Made by a program: the position numbers and the translations under genes. Below are positions 49,688 through 59,949 of a stretch of 64,000 nucleotides of DNA, in pieces; the stretch's first letter is position 1, and each line of letters opens with the position of its first letter. The notes under the pieces were generated by a model that ran no database searches, was not told the DNA's origin, and worked only from the letters and a program-made list of their open reading frames with translations. Location: assembly GCA_963715815.1 (NCBI GenBank), contig OY970278.1, forward strand, positions 2,914,001 through 2,978,000, in the 5' to 3' direction. Source of the DNA: JAFAMS01 sp963715815. GTDB lineage: Bacteria > Vulcanimicrobiota > Vulcanimicrobiia > Vulcanimicrobiales > Vulcanimicrobiaceae.

Positions 49688-50586
49688 GTCGCGCCGACGG
49701 CAAATCGCTCGGTGATATAGCGTTTTAATCCATCTTGCCAGGAAGGCATCTTGATGCCGATTTGCGCGAGTGCGTCGTGTGCGAGCGCGCTATACGTTGG
49801 CCGTTTTACAGTCGACGCAAAGTCCCGGTACGAGGCCGGCGTAATCTGGGTCGACAACGCCGCTAAGCGCAATGCTTCCGTCGCATATTCGAACCAACTA
49901 CAATATCCGGCGTTGGTGACGTGATAGAGCCCGTACGCTTCGCGTTCGATAACCTGGCGGATCGCCCGAGCGACATCGATTGCGTACGACGGCGAGTAGA
50001 CAACATCGGTGACGACGCGCGGCGTCTCGCCATCTTGTGCTTGCTTGAGAATGCGATCCACGAACATGTGACCCTTTTGCGTCGACGTCTGCCGTCCGTA
50101 CATTCCGCTCGTGCGGAATACGAAGCTGTGCTTGCGGCGGAGCGCGTTTAATTCACCCTCGCGCTTCGAAGCGCCGTAGACATTCAGCGGTGCCGGCTCA
50201 TCGCGTTCGGTGTACGGCCTGCCGAGGTCGCCGGCAAAAGACATAGTCGGAGCTCATCGTCGCAAACGCCGCACCGATCCTCACGCATGCGGCCGATAAG
50301 CCGGTCGACCGCTTTCGCATTTACGGCAAACGCACGATCCGGGTTTTGCTCGCATTCGTCAACGTTATGGTAGGCAGCCGTATTGATGACGACCGATCGG
50401 GCGAACTCGGGCGAGAGCCGTTTCTATCGAAACCGTGTCCTCAATCTCGATCGCCGAGTGATCCAAACCGGCCACATCGCAGTCCGCGAACACGCGCATA
50501 AGCTCGCTTCCGAGCTGGCCCGAAGCACCGATGACCAGGGGACGCTCCAGAAGCTTTGTCAAACTGCCTCCGGCCGGTGAGATCAT
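49684..50586 (-). pseudogene. rmlD: dTDP-4-dehydrorhamnose reductase, three frameshifts
   Basis: RmlD reduces dTDP-4-keto-rhamnose. The N-terminal Rossmann part (RPLVIGASGQLGSELMRVFA) is in one frame. From about 50395 it continues VVINTAAYHNVDECEQNPDR, then from about 50305 AACVRIGAAFATMSSDYVF, and from about 50240 FAGDLGRPYTERDEPAPLNV with the YxxxK in YGASKREGELNAL. The last shift lies in a T4 run. A TTG (50562) and ATG 50586 are possible starts. The protein is otherwise complete. The partner genes rmlA, B and C are not in the window. Confidence 0.78.
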
Positions 50587-50603
50587 TGCTCGGTCGCTTT
50601 GCT

Positions 50604-51425
50604 GTGACTCTCTCTAATGTCCCTGTTTTCCGCAATAGTCTTGCGACGCTACGCAGGCTGGCGCGACGGCGGCATACGCGTAAACTGCGCGGATTTTCCG
50701 ATCTGCAGACGTTCGAGAAAAAAGTGCTCTCGCAAAACGCCGAGGATGGGATCATCCATGAGATTCTGTTCCGCATCGGGCGCGATCGCTATTTGGTCGA
50801 GTTCGGCGTCGGCGACGGTAGCGAATGCAACAGTGCGCTCCTCGCGCAACATTACGGGTGGCGAGGGCTTGTGATCGAAGGCGACCCGCAACTCGCCGCT
50901 GCCCTGCGTGAGCGGTATCGAAGCTCGCCCGTCGAGGTGCGCACGGCGTACGTGACGCGCGCGAGCATCGTCGAGATATTTCGGAGCGCCGGTGTTCCCG
51001 AAGAATTCGACTTTCTCTCCATCGATATCGACGGCAACGATTTCTGGGTGTGGGAGGCGCTCGACGCGTACCGGCCGCGGCTCGTCGTCATCGAGTACAA
51101 CGCCAGCGTCCCTCCCGACCGCTTCTGGGTGATGCGCTACGATGCGGCTTATATATGGAAGAAAACCCTCTACTACGGAGCCAGCCTTCGCGCACTGGCA
51201 TATCTCGGGGAGAAAAAGGGCTATGCCCTGATCGGGACCGATTCCGCAGGTGTGAACGCTTTTTTCGTCCGGCGCGATCTGCTGAGCGCCGCAGGCTTTC
51301 CCGAGCGCTCGCCCGAGGACGTTTACCGTAAGCCCGGAGGTATCTGGCGCCTCTTTCCCGCGCACGACGGTCCCTCCGTCACCGAACCTTCGCAGCTCTC
51401 CGATTCCGCTGTGTGCGGCCGATGA
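50604..51425 (+). CDS. FkbM-like/class I methyltransferase-type protein of the polysaccharide cluster
   Basis: About 273 residues from GTG 50604. The core LVEFGVGDGSECNSALLAQH followed by YGWRGLVIEGDPQLAAALRE is the SAM-binding region of FkbM-like enzymes, and FLSIDIDGNDFWVWEALDAY is the next conserved block. It probably methylates a sugar or lipid. It is divergent from the rmlD gene and is the first gene of the plus-strand glycan cluster. Its stop overlaps the ATG of the glycosyltransferase (ATGA). An earlier TTG at 50556 would overlap rmlD and is less likely. Confidence 0.82.
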   Translation: MTLSNVPVFRNSLATLRRLARRRHTRKLRGFSDLQTFEKKVLSQNAEDGIIHEILFRIGRDRYLVEFGVGDGSECNSALLAQHYGWRGLVIEGDPQLAAALRERYRSSPVEVRTAYVTRASIVEIFRSAGVPEEFDFLSIDIDGNDFWVWEALDAYRPRLVVIEYNASVPPDRFWVMRYDAAYIWKKTLYYGASLRALAYLGEKKGYALIGTDSAGVNAFFVRRDLLSAAGFPERSPEDVYRKPGGIWRLFPAHDGPSVTEPSQLSDSAVCGR

Positions 51426-53399
51426 GCGTCCCGCAGTTCTCGATCGTCATCCCCGCCCGCAATGAGGGTGCGCGTATCGAAGCAACGCTGCACGATTTCG
51501 CGCAGGTTTTCGCGGATTCCGAAATCATCGTCGTTCTCAACGGATGCACCGACCAGACGCCGCAGATCGTTCGCGGCTTCACGGCGCGTTATCCCAACCT
51601 CATCGTTATCGAGATCGAGGATCCGGTCGGCAAGGGCGGCGCAGTTCGTGCCGGCATGCTCGTCGCAAAGGCTCCCGTCGTCGGATACGTCGACGCCGAT
51701 CACGCGACGTCGGCCTCGGAGATGCGGCGGCTGTGCGAGCTTCTCGAATCGCGCGACGGTATTGCTGCCTCCCGTTGGTGCGCGGGCGCCATCGTAGAGG
51801 TCGCGCAACCGTTTGCGCGTCGTCTTGCGAGCCGCGTCTTCAATGTACTCGTACGCATCTTCTTCGGTCTGCCCTTCACCGATACACAATGCGGCGCTAA
51901 GGTTTTTCGCAGTGAATCGATGCGCCAAATTCTTCCGTACGTCGAAACCTCGAACTTTGCGTTCGACGTCGATTTGCTCTTCGCGATGAAGAACGCCGGG
52001 ATGAGGGTCAGCGAAGTCCCGACGGTTTGGCGCAACGTCGAAGGTTCGCGCATAGATCTCGCGTCTGCATCTGCGCGCATGTTCGCATCGATCGTTCGCC
52101 TTCGTATTCGAAACTCGTTTCTACGTTACGTCGTCCCTGCGTTCGACCGAATGTTTCCGACATCGCCGATGCGCTCGCATTCGGGCTTGAACGTTCTCAT
52201 TCTGAACTGGCGCGATCCGCAGCATCCACAAGCAGGCGGCGCCGAAAAATACCTGCACGAAATGGCGTGCCGATGGGTCGCATGGGGGCATTCGGTTGAA
52301 TGGCTCGCTGCGGGATTCCCCGGCGCGGCGCGAACGACGATCATCGACGGCGTGCGTCGTCACACGCGTCGGCGGACAGATGTCGGTGTACGCGCTGCTT
52401 CCACTCATGTATTTGCGGAAGTTTCGCGATCGCTTCGACGTGATCGTCGATGCCGAGAACGGGATTCCGTTCTTCAGCCCGTTTTTCTCGATGAAGCCGA
52501 AGATCTGTTTGATCTTTCACGTGCATCAGGACGTGCTGAAGAAATATCTGCCGCCGATCATCGGCCCGATGTTCATGTGGGCCGAGTCATTTTTGATGCC
52601 GCGCGTCTATCACAGGAGCAAGTTCGTTGCGATTTCAGACGACACGCGCGAGGCAATGCACGAGCTCGGCATTCCTCGCCAGTCCATCGATATCGTGCAT
52701 AGCGGTGTGGACGACGGGTTACAACCTGGCAAAAAGGCGGACGTCCCGGCGCTCGTGTATCTCGGACGTCTCAAAGCGTACAAGCGCGTCGATTGCATCA
52801 TCGAGGCCTTTGCGAAAGTTCGCGCCGCTTTCCCGGACGCAATCTTACGCATCGCAGGTGATGGCGACGATCTCGCGCGACTCGAAGACTGCGCGCGACG
52901 GCTCGGCGTTCCCGGCAGCGTCGTCTTCGAGGGCTTCGTTTCGCAGCAACGCAAGATCGAACTGCTGCAGTCAGCGTGGTTGTACGTCTCCGCGTCTGAG
53001 ATCGAGGGCTGGGGCATCGGCGTTATCGAGGCGAACGCGTGCGGCACGCCGGCCGTCGTCTACGCCGTTCCCGGACTACGCGAAGCAGTTGTCGACGGTA
53101 CAAGCGGATTGATCGTTCCCGAAGGATCCGATCTCTCGATCCCGATCCTTACCGTGATACGCGATGAGACACTGCGCAAGCATCTCGAGGCTGGGGCTTG
53201 CGAGCGTGCGTCACGTTTTTCGTGGGATGCTGCCGCCCAGGCGATGATCGAAATCGCGATGCACGCCGTTATCGGCGACTACTACGGCCTGGCGCAGCTT
53301 TCAGGAGAGTGGAGTCTCCTCAAACGCGTACGCTCCGATGGCGACTCGATATCTTTGGCGAAGATTCCGCTCGTGAGCGAGCGAAAGACGCCAGGTTGA
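51422..53399 (+). pseudogene. GT2-GT4 glycosyltransferase fusion interrupted by one frameshift
   Basis: Residues 1-240 are a GT2 (dolichol-phosphate-mannose-type) transferase: FSIVIPARNEGARIEATLHD, VGYVDADHATSASEMRRLCE and DTQCGAKVFRSESMRQIL. A linker (FDRMFPTSPMRSHSG) joins a GT4 domain (VLILNWRDPQHPQAGGAEKY). At about 52355 the frame shifts and continues VVTRVGGQMSVYALLPLMYL. The GT4 donor site follows in ALVYLGRLKAYKRVDCIIEA and SEIEGWGIGVIEANACGTPA. Single-base restoration gives about 659 residues. The two domains may have been separate genes in ancestors, with the linker Met (MRSHSG) as the old start. Confidence 0.78.
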
Positions 53400-53773
53400 T
53401 GATACGCCGCAACAACCCTTCGATCGACGTCGAGGCACTCGGAGCGGTAGTTCGCTCGCGAGCGAGCTCGCTGCGCGAACAGCCCGAGCTTGCAACGCGC
53501 GAATCATTCGCGCACTTCCGCGCCGCGGAAGCTTTCCTGGAACGAGCCGAAGAGCTCAATCAGCCTCGAACGCGCATCCCGCACCGCCTCGCGAAGTTCG
53601 GATCGCTCGGACGCCTCTTTACTAGCACCTACAACCTCGCCTTGCGCCCGCTTCGCGAAGCAAACGCACTCCAGATCGAGGCGCTGCGCGAGATCATGGC
53701 CGCGGGGATCGACGCGATGAAACGCATCGAACAGCTCGAGCGCGAGATCGAACGACTCCGAAACAAGGAATAG
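53399..53773 (+). CDS. Small protein with C-terminal coiled coil
   Basis: 124 residues from ATG 53399, overlapping the previous stop (TGATG) and, at its end, the next gene's GTG. The N-terminus is charged. A basic middle (HRLAKFGSLGRLFTSTYNLA) and a C-terminal helix (AMKRIEQLEREIERLRNKE) suggest an oligomerising partner of the glycosyltransferases. Similar short proteins accompany glycosyltransferases in other clusters. No family was recognised. Confidence 0.68.
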   Translation: MIRRNNPSIDVEALGAVVRSRASSLREQPELATRESFAHFRAAEAFLERAEELNQPRTRIPHRLAKFGSLGRLFTSTYNLALRPLREANALQIEALREIMAAGIDAMKRIEQLEREIERLRNKE

Positions 53774-56043
53774 TGAAGCGCCGGATCGCGATCGTCACGC
53801 CGTGGTACGGTGAGGAATGCACGGGGGGTGCGGAATCGCTCGCGCGCGAGCTTGCGGCGCGCCTGGCAGTAGACGATGACGTAACAATTCTGACGACGAC
53901 GTCGCGTTCGTTTCTTCACGAATGGGACGTCAACTTCCATGAGGCGGGCAAAACTCGCGAGAACGGCTACACCGTCTTGCGGTTTCGAGTAGTCACGCGC
54001 AACGCCGGAATCTTCGGCGAGTTGAATCAGCAACTGCTTGCACTATCGAGCGACCGATGGCCCGATGTCGCTCGACGTCGAGCGCTGACGGAGCCCTTCA
54101 TCGACGAATCCATCAACTCAACAGAGCTCGAAGGACACCTTGAAGAAAAGGCGTCGCTCTACGACGCCGTGATCGCGTTGCCTTATCTTTACGGCGTCGT
54201 GGTGCGCGCCGTTGAAGTGTCGCGCACCCCGATTCATCTGATACCGTGTTTGCACGACGAGGCTTACGCACGCATCCCGCGCATCGAGGATGCGTTCCAT
54301 CGCGCCCAAACATTGCTGTTCAACAGTGCCGGCGAGGCTGAACTAGCACTGCGCCTGTTCGGTCCGGGCATTCTGTCGAAATCCCACGTCGTCGGGACGG
54401 GCATTCCACCGCCCTCTGAAGTGGGAGCGTCACCCGTTGCGGGTGCGTACTACTTGTACCTCGGCCGGCGCGAACCTGAGAAAGGCATCGAATCTCTGCT
54501 CGAGGCGTTTCAGCATTATCGCAGCAACGGCTCACAGCGCGACGTCTCCCTAGTCCTCGCAGGACCCGGTCAACACTCCTATGAGGACGACGCTGCGGGT
54601 GTACGAGATCTGGGCTTTGTGGACGAAGCGACGAAACGCGCGCTTTTGCAGAATGCGATCGCGCTCGTAAATCCAAGTAAGAACGAAAGCTACTCGCGCG
54701 TTCTGATGGAAGCGTGGCGTGAAGAGACACCGGTCATTGCTCACGCACAATGTCTCGCAACCGCAACGGCAGTCCGCGAATCAAAAGGCGGCCTGGTCGC
54801 TGGAACGTCACAGGAGTGGGTCGCCGCGTTCGTCGCGCTCGGATCAATGGGAATCGAAGAACGTCGTCAGATGGGGAAATATGGTGCGAATTATGCCGGC
54901 GAGAATGCCGACTGGGACAAAGCGATTGATAGGCTACGCACGGCCATTCGAATCGATTCGGCTTTCGAAGCCGCTCCGAAACGCAACAAACGAATCGACC
55001 AAGTGCTCGAAGCAATCGATGCCGGCGACGCGATTTCCGATCATGCGAAGCGCATCAGGGCTCGACTGCGGCGCACCGGTTACGAGTCGGACATCTATGC
55101 CGCCAACATCGCTCCTGGATTTAACGACGCACGAGCCCTGCACGGGAATTCGCTGAATCGCGAGGATGCCATCATCTTTCACCACTCGATTGGTTCCACT
55201 GCCGCAGATGCAGTTGGGGCCGTCGATTGCCGCAAAGCGATGATCTACCACAACATTACACCCGGCAGCTTCTTCGCGGAATACGCACCGGACGTCGCAA
55301 ATCAGCTTGAGCGCGGGCGCGAACAGCTCCCTGAAATGATCGCGCGTTTCGACCTCTTCGTTGGGGATTCGGACTACAATGCGCGCGAGCTCTCGCAGCT
55401 TGGCGCGCAAAACGTGCGGACGCTGCCGGTGATCCCGGAGCTGCGGCGTTTTGATTGCTCGCCGGCCGAGGGATCTCTGCGAACAGGTCGAGGAACGATC
55501 TGGCTTTTCGTAGGGCGCGTGGCCCCCAACAAAGGCCTTACCGCGCTGGTCGAGGCGTTTGCCGAATATCTGCGCCTCGACGACGCTGCAGGCCTTATCA
55601 TCGTTGGCAAATTCGATCCGTCCGACGACTACTACAACGAGTTGCGCCGTTGGATCGTCGATCGCGGTATCGATCCTTTTATTACGTTTACCGGATACGT
55701 CGACGATGCCAAGATGGTTGGGAGATACCGAAGCGCCGACGTCTTCGTCTGCATGAGCGAACACGAAGGCTTTTGCGTTCCACTCGTCGAGGCGATGTTC
55801 TTCGATATACCAATCGTTGCCAAGGCTTTGACGGCCGTTCCAGAGACGCTCGGCAACGCGGGGCTATTGCTCGATCCTGAAGCAGATGCGTGCGATACCG
55901 CGGCACTCGTCTATGAGGTGTGTACGAACGTCGAGCTGCGTACTGCGATTCTGGATGCCCAACGCGACCGTCGGCGCGCCTTCCTTCCGGATCGCGTCGA
56001 TCCGCTCATCGACGCCTTGGCCGCCGATCTCGTTCACCACTAG
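53773..56043 (+). CDS. Tandem GT4 glycosyltransferase (two GT-B domains)
   Basis: A 756-residue protein from GTG 53773. Residues 1-370 are one GT4 transferase (RIAIVTPWYGEECTGGAESL, YLYLGRREPEKGIESLLEAF, NPSKNESYSRVLMEAWREET). Residues about 390-756 are a second GT4-like domain (WLFVGRVAPNKGLTALVEAF, CMSEHEGFCVPLVEAMFFDI). Each has the E-x7-E nucleotide-sugar signature in its C-terminal half. The pair could add two sugars in succession or one domain may be structural. It is coupled to the upstream small gene and followed closely by a membrane protein. Confidence 0.9.
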   Translation: MKRRIAIVTPWYGEECTGGAESLARELAARLAVDDDVTILTTTSRSFLHEWDVNFHEAGKTRENGYTVLRFRVVTRNAGIFGELNQQLLALSSDRWPDVARRRALTEPFIDESINSTELEGHLEEKASLYDAVIALPYLYGVVVRAVEVSRTPIHLIPCLHDEAYARIPRIEDAFHRAQTLLFNSAGEAELALRLFGPGILSKSHVVGTGIPPPSEVGASPVAGAYYLYLGRREPEKGIESLLEAFQHYRSNGSQRDVSLVLAGPGQHSYEDDAAGVRDLGFVDEATKRALLQNAIALVNPSKNESYSRVLMEAWREETPVIAHAQCLATATAVRESKGGLVAGTSQEWVAAFVALGSMGIEERRQMGKYGANYAGENADWDKAIDRLRTAIRIDSAFEAAPKRNKRIDQVLEAIDAGDAISDHAKRIRARLRRTGYESDIYAANIAPGFNDARALHGNSLNREDAIIFHHSIGSTAADAVGAVDCRKAMIYHNITPGSFFAEYAPDVANQLERGREQLPEMIARFDLFVGDSDYNARELSQLGAQNVRTLPVIPELRRFDCSPAEGSLRTGRGTIWLFVGRVAPNKGLTALVEAFAEYLRLDDAAGLIIVGKFDPSDDYYNELRRWIVDRGIDPFITFTGYVDDAKMVGRYRSADVFVCMSEHEGFCVPLVEAMFFDIPIVAKALTAVPETLGNAGLLLDPEADACDTAALVYEVCTNVELRTAILDAQRDRRRAFLPDRVDPLIDALAADLVHH

Positions 56044-56044
56044 C

Positions 56045-57898
56045 GTGCCGACCAGCCGCGTACGCTCGTTGCTCCCCTATGTCGTAACGGGAGTGCTTTC
56101 GTTCATCGCGTTTTTCTTCGCGTTTGATCTCTGGAAAGCCAATCTCGCCGTTCCGTTTCAGTACGCGAATTATGGCGACGTCATCAACACCAAGATGGAT
56201 GAGATGCTGAACGGAGGGTGGCTGTTTTGGGATCCGCGGCTGGCCGCGCCATTCGGGCAGGCGACGCAAGGCCTCCCCGAGCTTTATACACTGAATTGGG
56301 CGATTCGCTGGGTACTCGTCGAGCTTACGCGCAGCGCTTTCATCGCGGAAAATCTCTTCAACATTCTCTCGCCGATTCTCAATGCGCTCGCGTTTCTTTA
56401 CGCCGCGCGCCGTCTCGGCCTCGCGTTCCAAGCAGCGATCCCCTGCGCGGTTCTATACGGCAATCTCTATCTCGTCTTCTGGCGAATCATTGCCGGACAC
56501 GAGTTCATTGCCGCATATTGGGTGGTACCACTCATCTGTCTGGCTCTGGTCCAGATTGCAGACGGCACGCCTCTGCAACGAACGCGCGACGGCGCCGTTT
56601 TCGTCGCTACGGCCATCCTTGCCGGTCTCGAGAGCCACTACGAAGCATTCTTCGCGTGTTATCTCGCCGTCGTTGCGATTCTGATCGGTTGCTTCCGGAC
56701 GCGCTCGTTCCGTCCGCTCCAAACCGGCCGCGCTTTTATCCTCATCACGGCTGCTAGCTTCGCGCTCAACGACGCTCCGGCGATTCTCTGGACCCTCACA
56801 CGCCATCACGCCTCGTCGTATGCGCGAGTGCCGATCGAAGCTTACTTATACTCGCTTTCCCTTTCGCAGATGATTCTGCCGATTCCGAGCCATCGCATCC
56901 CGTTGCTTGCTACAGTGCGGCTTCGCTTCGACAATATCTTCCCATCGTTAACAACGGAAAATGCTTCAGCGACGCTCGGACTCATCGCGACGTTCGGTCT
57001 TGCCATCTTGGTGATAACGCTCGTCGTCCGGGGAGCCCGCAACGTTCCACACGCTCTCGAAGACGGCGCGTTGTTCACTTTGGCGGCGTTTGCGCTCGCG
57101 ACGACCGGCGGCCTCGGTGCGATTTTCAATCGATTCGTCATGCCCGAGATTCGTGCGTACAACCGCATCAGCCCATTCATCGCATTCTTTTGCCTGCTTG
57201 CGGCTGCATACGTGCTTGACCACATCTGGCGCAACATGAAAGCGGGGAAACGTTCCTCCGCATACGCGACGCTCGCAGTTGTCGTGATGGCGGTGGGCGT
57301 TTTCGACCAATCCCCCGCCGCATGGGCGCCGTTCGAGCAAAGCAAGGCGCGTGTGGCAATCGATCGCGCTTGGTCGGGACGGATCGTGGCGTCGCTGCCT
57401 GCCCACGCGGCGGTTCTCGAATTACCATACGTATCGTATCCCGAGCTTCCGATCGTGCAGAGCCTGTACGCGCAACAGGAGCAGATTCCGTCGCTGTACT
57501 CGAGTGAATTGCGGTGGTCGGTTGGAGCGGTCGAAGGGACACGCGACGCCGGCTTCGAGAAGTGGCTTGCGAGCCTGCCTCCCAAAGCGCTCCTCTCCGT
57601 CACGCTCCTCACCGGATTCGATGGCATACTCGTCTATCGGCAGGGACTCGCCGACCGTGGCAAAGGAATCGAATCGGAGTTGCAATCGCTTTCGAACGCG
57701 AAACCGATCGTTAACGACGACGCGACGGAGGCGCTGTATCCTTTAGGCGACCTGCAGCAAGTAGCGCGTACAGCCGATCCCGAGGCCGGGACCGCTGCCG
57801 GTCTCGCGGATGCAGTCACCCTTTTCGAAGCCGGATCCCCACCCGAATCCAATCCGCACGTTTTCCGAATAGAGAGCGCGATTGCGAAGCCTTCGTGA
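56045..57898 (+). CDS. Large polytopic membrane protein, GT-C/YfhO-like
   Basis: 617 residues from GTG 56045, just after the previous stop. It has about twelve membrane helices followed by a soluble C-terminal region. The first loop contains YANYGDVINTKMDEMLNGGW and FWDPRLAAPFGQATQGLPEL, an acidic/aromatic loop like those of GT-C and YfhO-type proteins. The C-terminal domain (HAAVLELPYVSYPELPIVQS) is also YfhO-like. It may modify a lipid-linked sugar. It overlaps the next gene by 17 bases. Confidence 0.82.
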   Translation: MPTSRVRSLLPYVVTGVLSFIAFFFAFDLWKANLAVPFQYANYGDVINTKMDEMLNGGWLFWDPRLAAPFGQATQGLPELYTLNWAIRWVLVELTRSAFIAENLFNILSPILNALAFLYAARRLGLAFQAAIPCAVLYGNLYLVFWRIIAGHEFIAAYWVVPLICLALVQIADGTPLQRTRDGAVFVATAILAGLESHYEAFFACYLAVVAILIGCFRTRSFRPLQTGRAFILITAASFALNDAPAILWTLTRHHASSYARVPIEAYLYSLSLSQMILPIPSHRIPLLATVRLRFDNIFPSLTTENASATLGLIATFGLAILVITLVVRGARNVPHALEDGALFTLAAFALATTGGLGAIFNRFVMPEIRAYNRISPFIAFFCLLAAAYVLDHIWRNMKAGKRSSAYATLAVVVMAVGVFDQSPAAWAPFEQSKARVAIDRAWSGRIVASLPAHAAVLELPYVSYPELPIVQSLYAQQEQIPSLYSSELRWSVGAVEGTRDAGFEKWLASLPPKALLSVTLLTGFDGILVYRQGLADRGKGIESELQSLSNAKPIVNDDATEALYPLGDLQQVARTADPEAGTAAGLADAVTLFEAGSPPESNPHVFRIESAIAKPS

Positions 57899-59141
57899 AT
57901 TCGCTCGCCACGGCGCGATAGTTTTCGCGGGACTCACCGCCGGCAATCTCTTTCTCTACCTTTATTATGTCATCGTTGGTCGCATCGTCGGATTGACGGG
58001 TTACGGTGTCGTCACCGCTCTCATGTCGGCGATCTTGCTGTTTTCTTTACCTTCTACTGTCGCCGGCGCGGTCATCGCAAAGATCGCAGCCGACCTGCAC
58101 GCGACAGGCGAGGGCGCCCGTCTGAGATGGCTAGCCAACGTCGTCGACCGCACCGCGTGGGGAGCGGGCGTTATCGTCTTCGCTCTGGTCGTAATCTTCT
58201 CAGGACCGATCAGCGAGTTCTTTCATCTAACTTCCATCGCGCCGATCATCGCCGCAGGCGCCGCGCTCGGTCTCTCCCTGGTGGTCACGGCACAACGCGC
58301 TTATTTACAGGGGCGGCATCGCTTCGGAGCTTTTGCCGTTTCGTACGTCATCGATGCCCTAACACGAGCCTTGCTCGGCGGCATCGGCGCACATTTCTAC
58401 GGCGTTGCAGGCGCCCTCGCGGGTGTCACGATCGATCTTTTCATCACCGCGATCTTTGATTCGATCGTGATGCGGCACGATATCCCAAAAGAGACCGCCC
58501 GACTCGACTTTTCGTTTGGAACGTTTGCCGGTTCCGCGCTCGGGATCGGGTTGACGCTGCTCGCCATCAACGCGATGTTGTCGTACGACACGATACTCGT
58601 TCGGCATTATTTCAGCGCCGAGACGGCTGGGCTCTACAGTGCTGCCGCACTGGTCGCGCGCGGCGTGTACGCGCTTGTCGCTTTCATCCCGATCGTTTTG
58701 CTCCCGAACGCAGCACAGCGTACCGCTCGAGGCGAGCGCTCGACGCCGCTCCTCGTTCTCGCCGGGACGGTCGTGTGCGTTGTCGGCGTCGTCGCGATAG
58801 CGGCAAGTATCATTGCGCCGAATCTCGTCGTGCGCTCGATAGCCGGCCCCACCTTCGCCGGAGCGGGGCCGTACGTTCTACCCTATGTCGTTGCGCTCGT
58901 CGCCCTTGCAGGCGCGAATGCCGTGGCAAACTACAAAATTGGGCTCGGCCGGTTCGAGCAAGCCATACCATTGACGGTGATTGCGTTTGCGCAGATCGTC
59001 TTTGTCGTCGTGCGTCACAACTCGGTGCACACCGTCCTCATGACGCTTCTCACGGGCGACATCTGCGCGCTGATCGTAACGCTCTACGGTATCGTGCCCG
59101 TTCCGGCAGGACTCCGACCCCGCCCGCTAGAGACTCGTTAA
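57882..59141 (+). CDS. Wzx-like oligosaccharide flippase
   Basis: A 419-residue protein from TTG 57882 with about twelve helices and the MOP/polysaccharide-transporter pattern (GAIVFAGLTAGNLFLYLYYV, IVGLTGYGVVTALMSAILLF near the start; AETAGLYSAAALVARGVYAL midway). Such proteins flip lipid-linked repeat units. Oddly, a Wzm/Wzt ABC exporter follows directly. The two systems normally replace each other, so this cluster may make two glycans or use the flippase for another intermediate. Confidence 0.88.
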   Translation: MRSLREFARHGAIVFAGLTAGNLFLYLYYVIVGRIVGLTGYGVVTALMSAILLFSLPSTVAGAVIAKIAADLHATGEGARLRWLANVVDRTAWGAGVIVFALVVIFSGPISEFFHLTSIAPIIAAGAALGLSLVVTAQRAYLQGRHRFGAFAVSYVIDALTRALLGGIGAHFYGVAGALAGVTIDLFITAIFDSIVMRHDIPKETARLDFSFGTFAGSALGIGLTLLAINAMLSYDTILVRHYFSAETAGLYSAAALVARGVYALVAFIPIVLLPNAAQRTARGERSTPLLVLAGTVVCVVGVVAIAASIIAPNLVVRSIAGPTFAGAGPYVLPYVVALVALAGANAVANYKIGLGRFEQAIPLTVIAFAQIVFVVVRHNSVHTVLMTLLTGDICALIVTLYGIVPVPAGLRPRPLETR

Positions 59142-59142
59142 C

Positions 59143-59949
59143 GTGGCCGCAGCGATCTTTCCGGCAACGAGCAACGCGAGCGTGCGAAGGTACGTCGAGC
59201 TCGTCACCACCATTGCAGAACGTAACATCAAGGCCCGCTATCGCGGGTCGGTTCTTGGCGTCTTCTGGTCCCTTTCGAATCCCTTGATCATGACCGGTGT
59301 CTATACGCTCATTTTTGGGACGACTTTTGCCTCGTACTACGGCAACTCTATCTCGAATTATGTTTTGGCGGTTTTCATGGGCCTCGTCGTCGTCACGTTC
59401 TTTTCGCAGACGTCGAGCCAAGCCCTAACCTCGGTTGTCGCGAATGGATCGCTCGTCAATAAGATCCGCATTCCGTTGAGCGTTTTCCCCACCTCGATCG
59501 TCGTCGCGAACTTGTTTCAGTTCATGGTCGGCGTCTTGCCTGTTATCGTGATCGTGACGCTGCTTGCAAGCCATCATCCAGAACGCGTGCTGTTTCTGAT
59601 CGTCCCCGCGCTATCGCTCCTCCTTGTAACCGTCGGAGCGTCGCTCGCCACATCTGCACTCTTCGTTTTCTTCCGCGATCTGCCGTACGTCTACGAGCTT
59701 ATCGTGTTCGTCACGTGGATGACGAGTCCGATCTTTTATCCCGAGGAAATCGTACCCCTGAAGCTTCGTTTCTGGGTGCACATCAACCCGATCGCCGCGA
59801 TTGCAAACGACATTCGGCAAATCGCGTTTAGCCCGACGGCTCCCGCATTTCAGTCGCTGGCACTCACACTGCTGAACGCCATCGTTGCGCTTTTCATAGG
59901 CGTAGCCGTATTCTATTCGCTACGGCGCCACGCAATGGATCTACTCTAA
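59143..59949 (+). CDS. wzm: ABC-2 polysaccharide exporter permease (Wzm-like)
   Basis: 268 residues from GTG 59143, with about six helices. IAERNIKARYRGSVLGVFWS followed by NPLIMTGVYTLIFG is the ABC-2 permease signature. VFFRDLPYVYELIVFVTWMT and SPIFYPEEIVPLKLRFWVHI are conserved in TagG/Wzm proteins, and the C-terminus is short. It forms the channel with the ATPase that overlaps its stop. The pair exports O-antigen, teichoic acid or similar polymers across the inner membrane. Confidence 0.93.
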   Translation: MAAAIFPATSNASVRRYVELVTTIAERNIKARYRGSVLGVFWSLSNPLIMTGVYTLIFGTTFASYYGNSISNYVLAVFMGLVVVTFFSQTSSQALTSVVANGSLVNKIRIPLSVFPTSIVVANLFQFMVGVLPVIVIVTLLASHHPERVLFLIVPALSLLLVTVGASLATSALFVFFRDLPYVYELIVFVTWMTSPIFYPEEIVPLKLRFWVHINPIAAIANDIRQIAFSPTAPAFQSLALTLLNAIVALFIGVAVFYSLRRHAMDLL

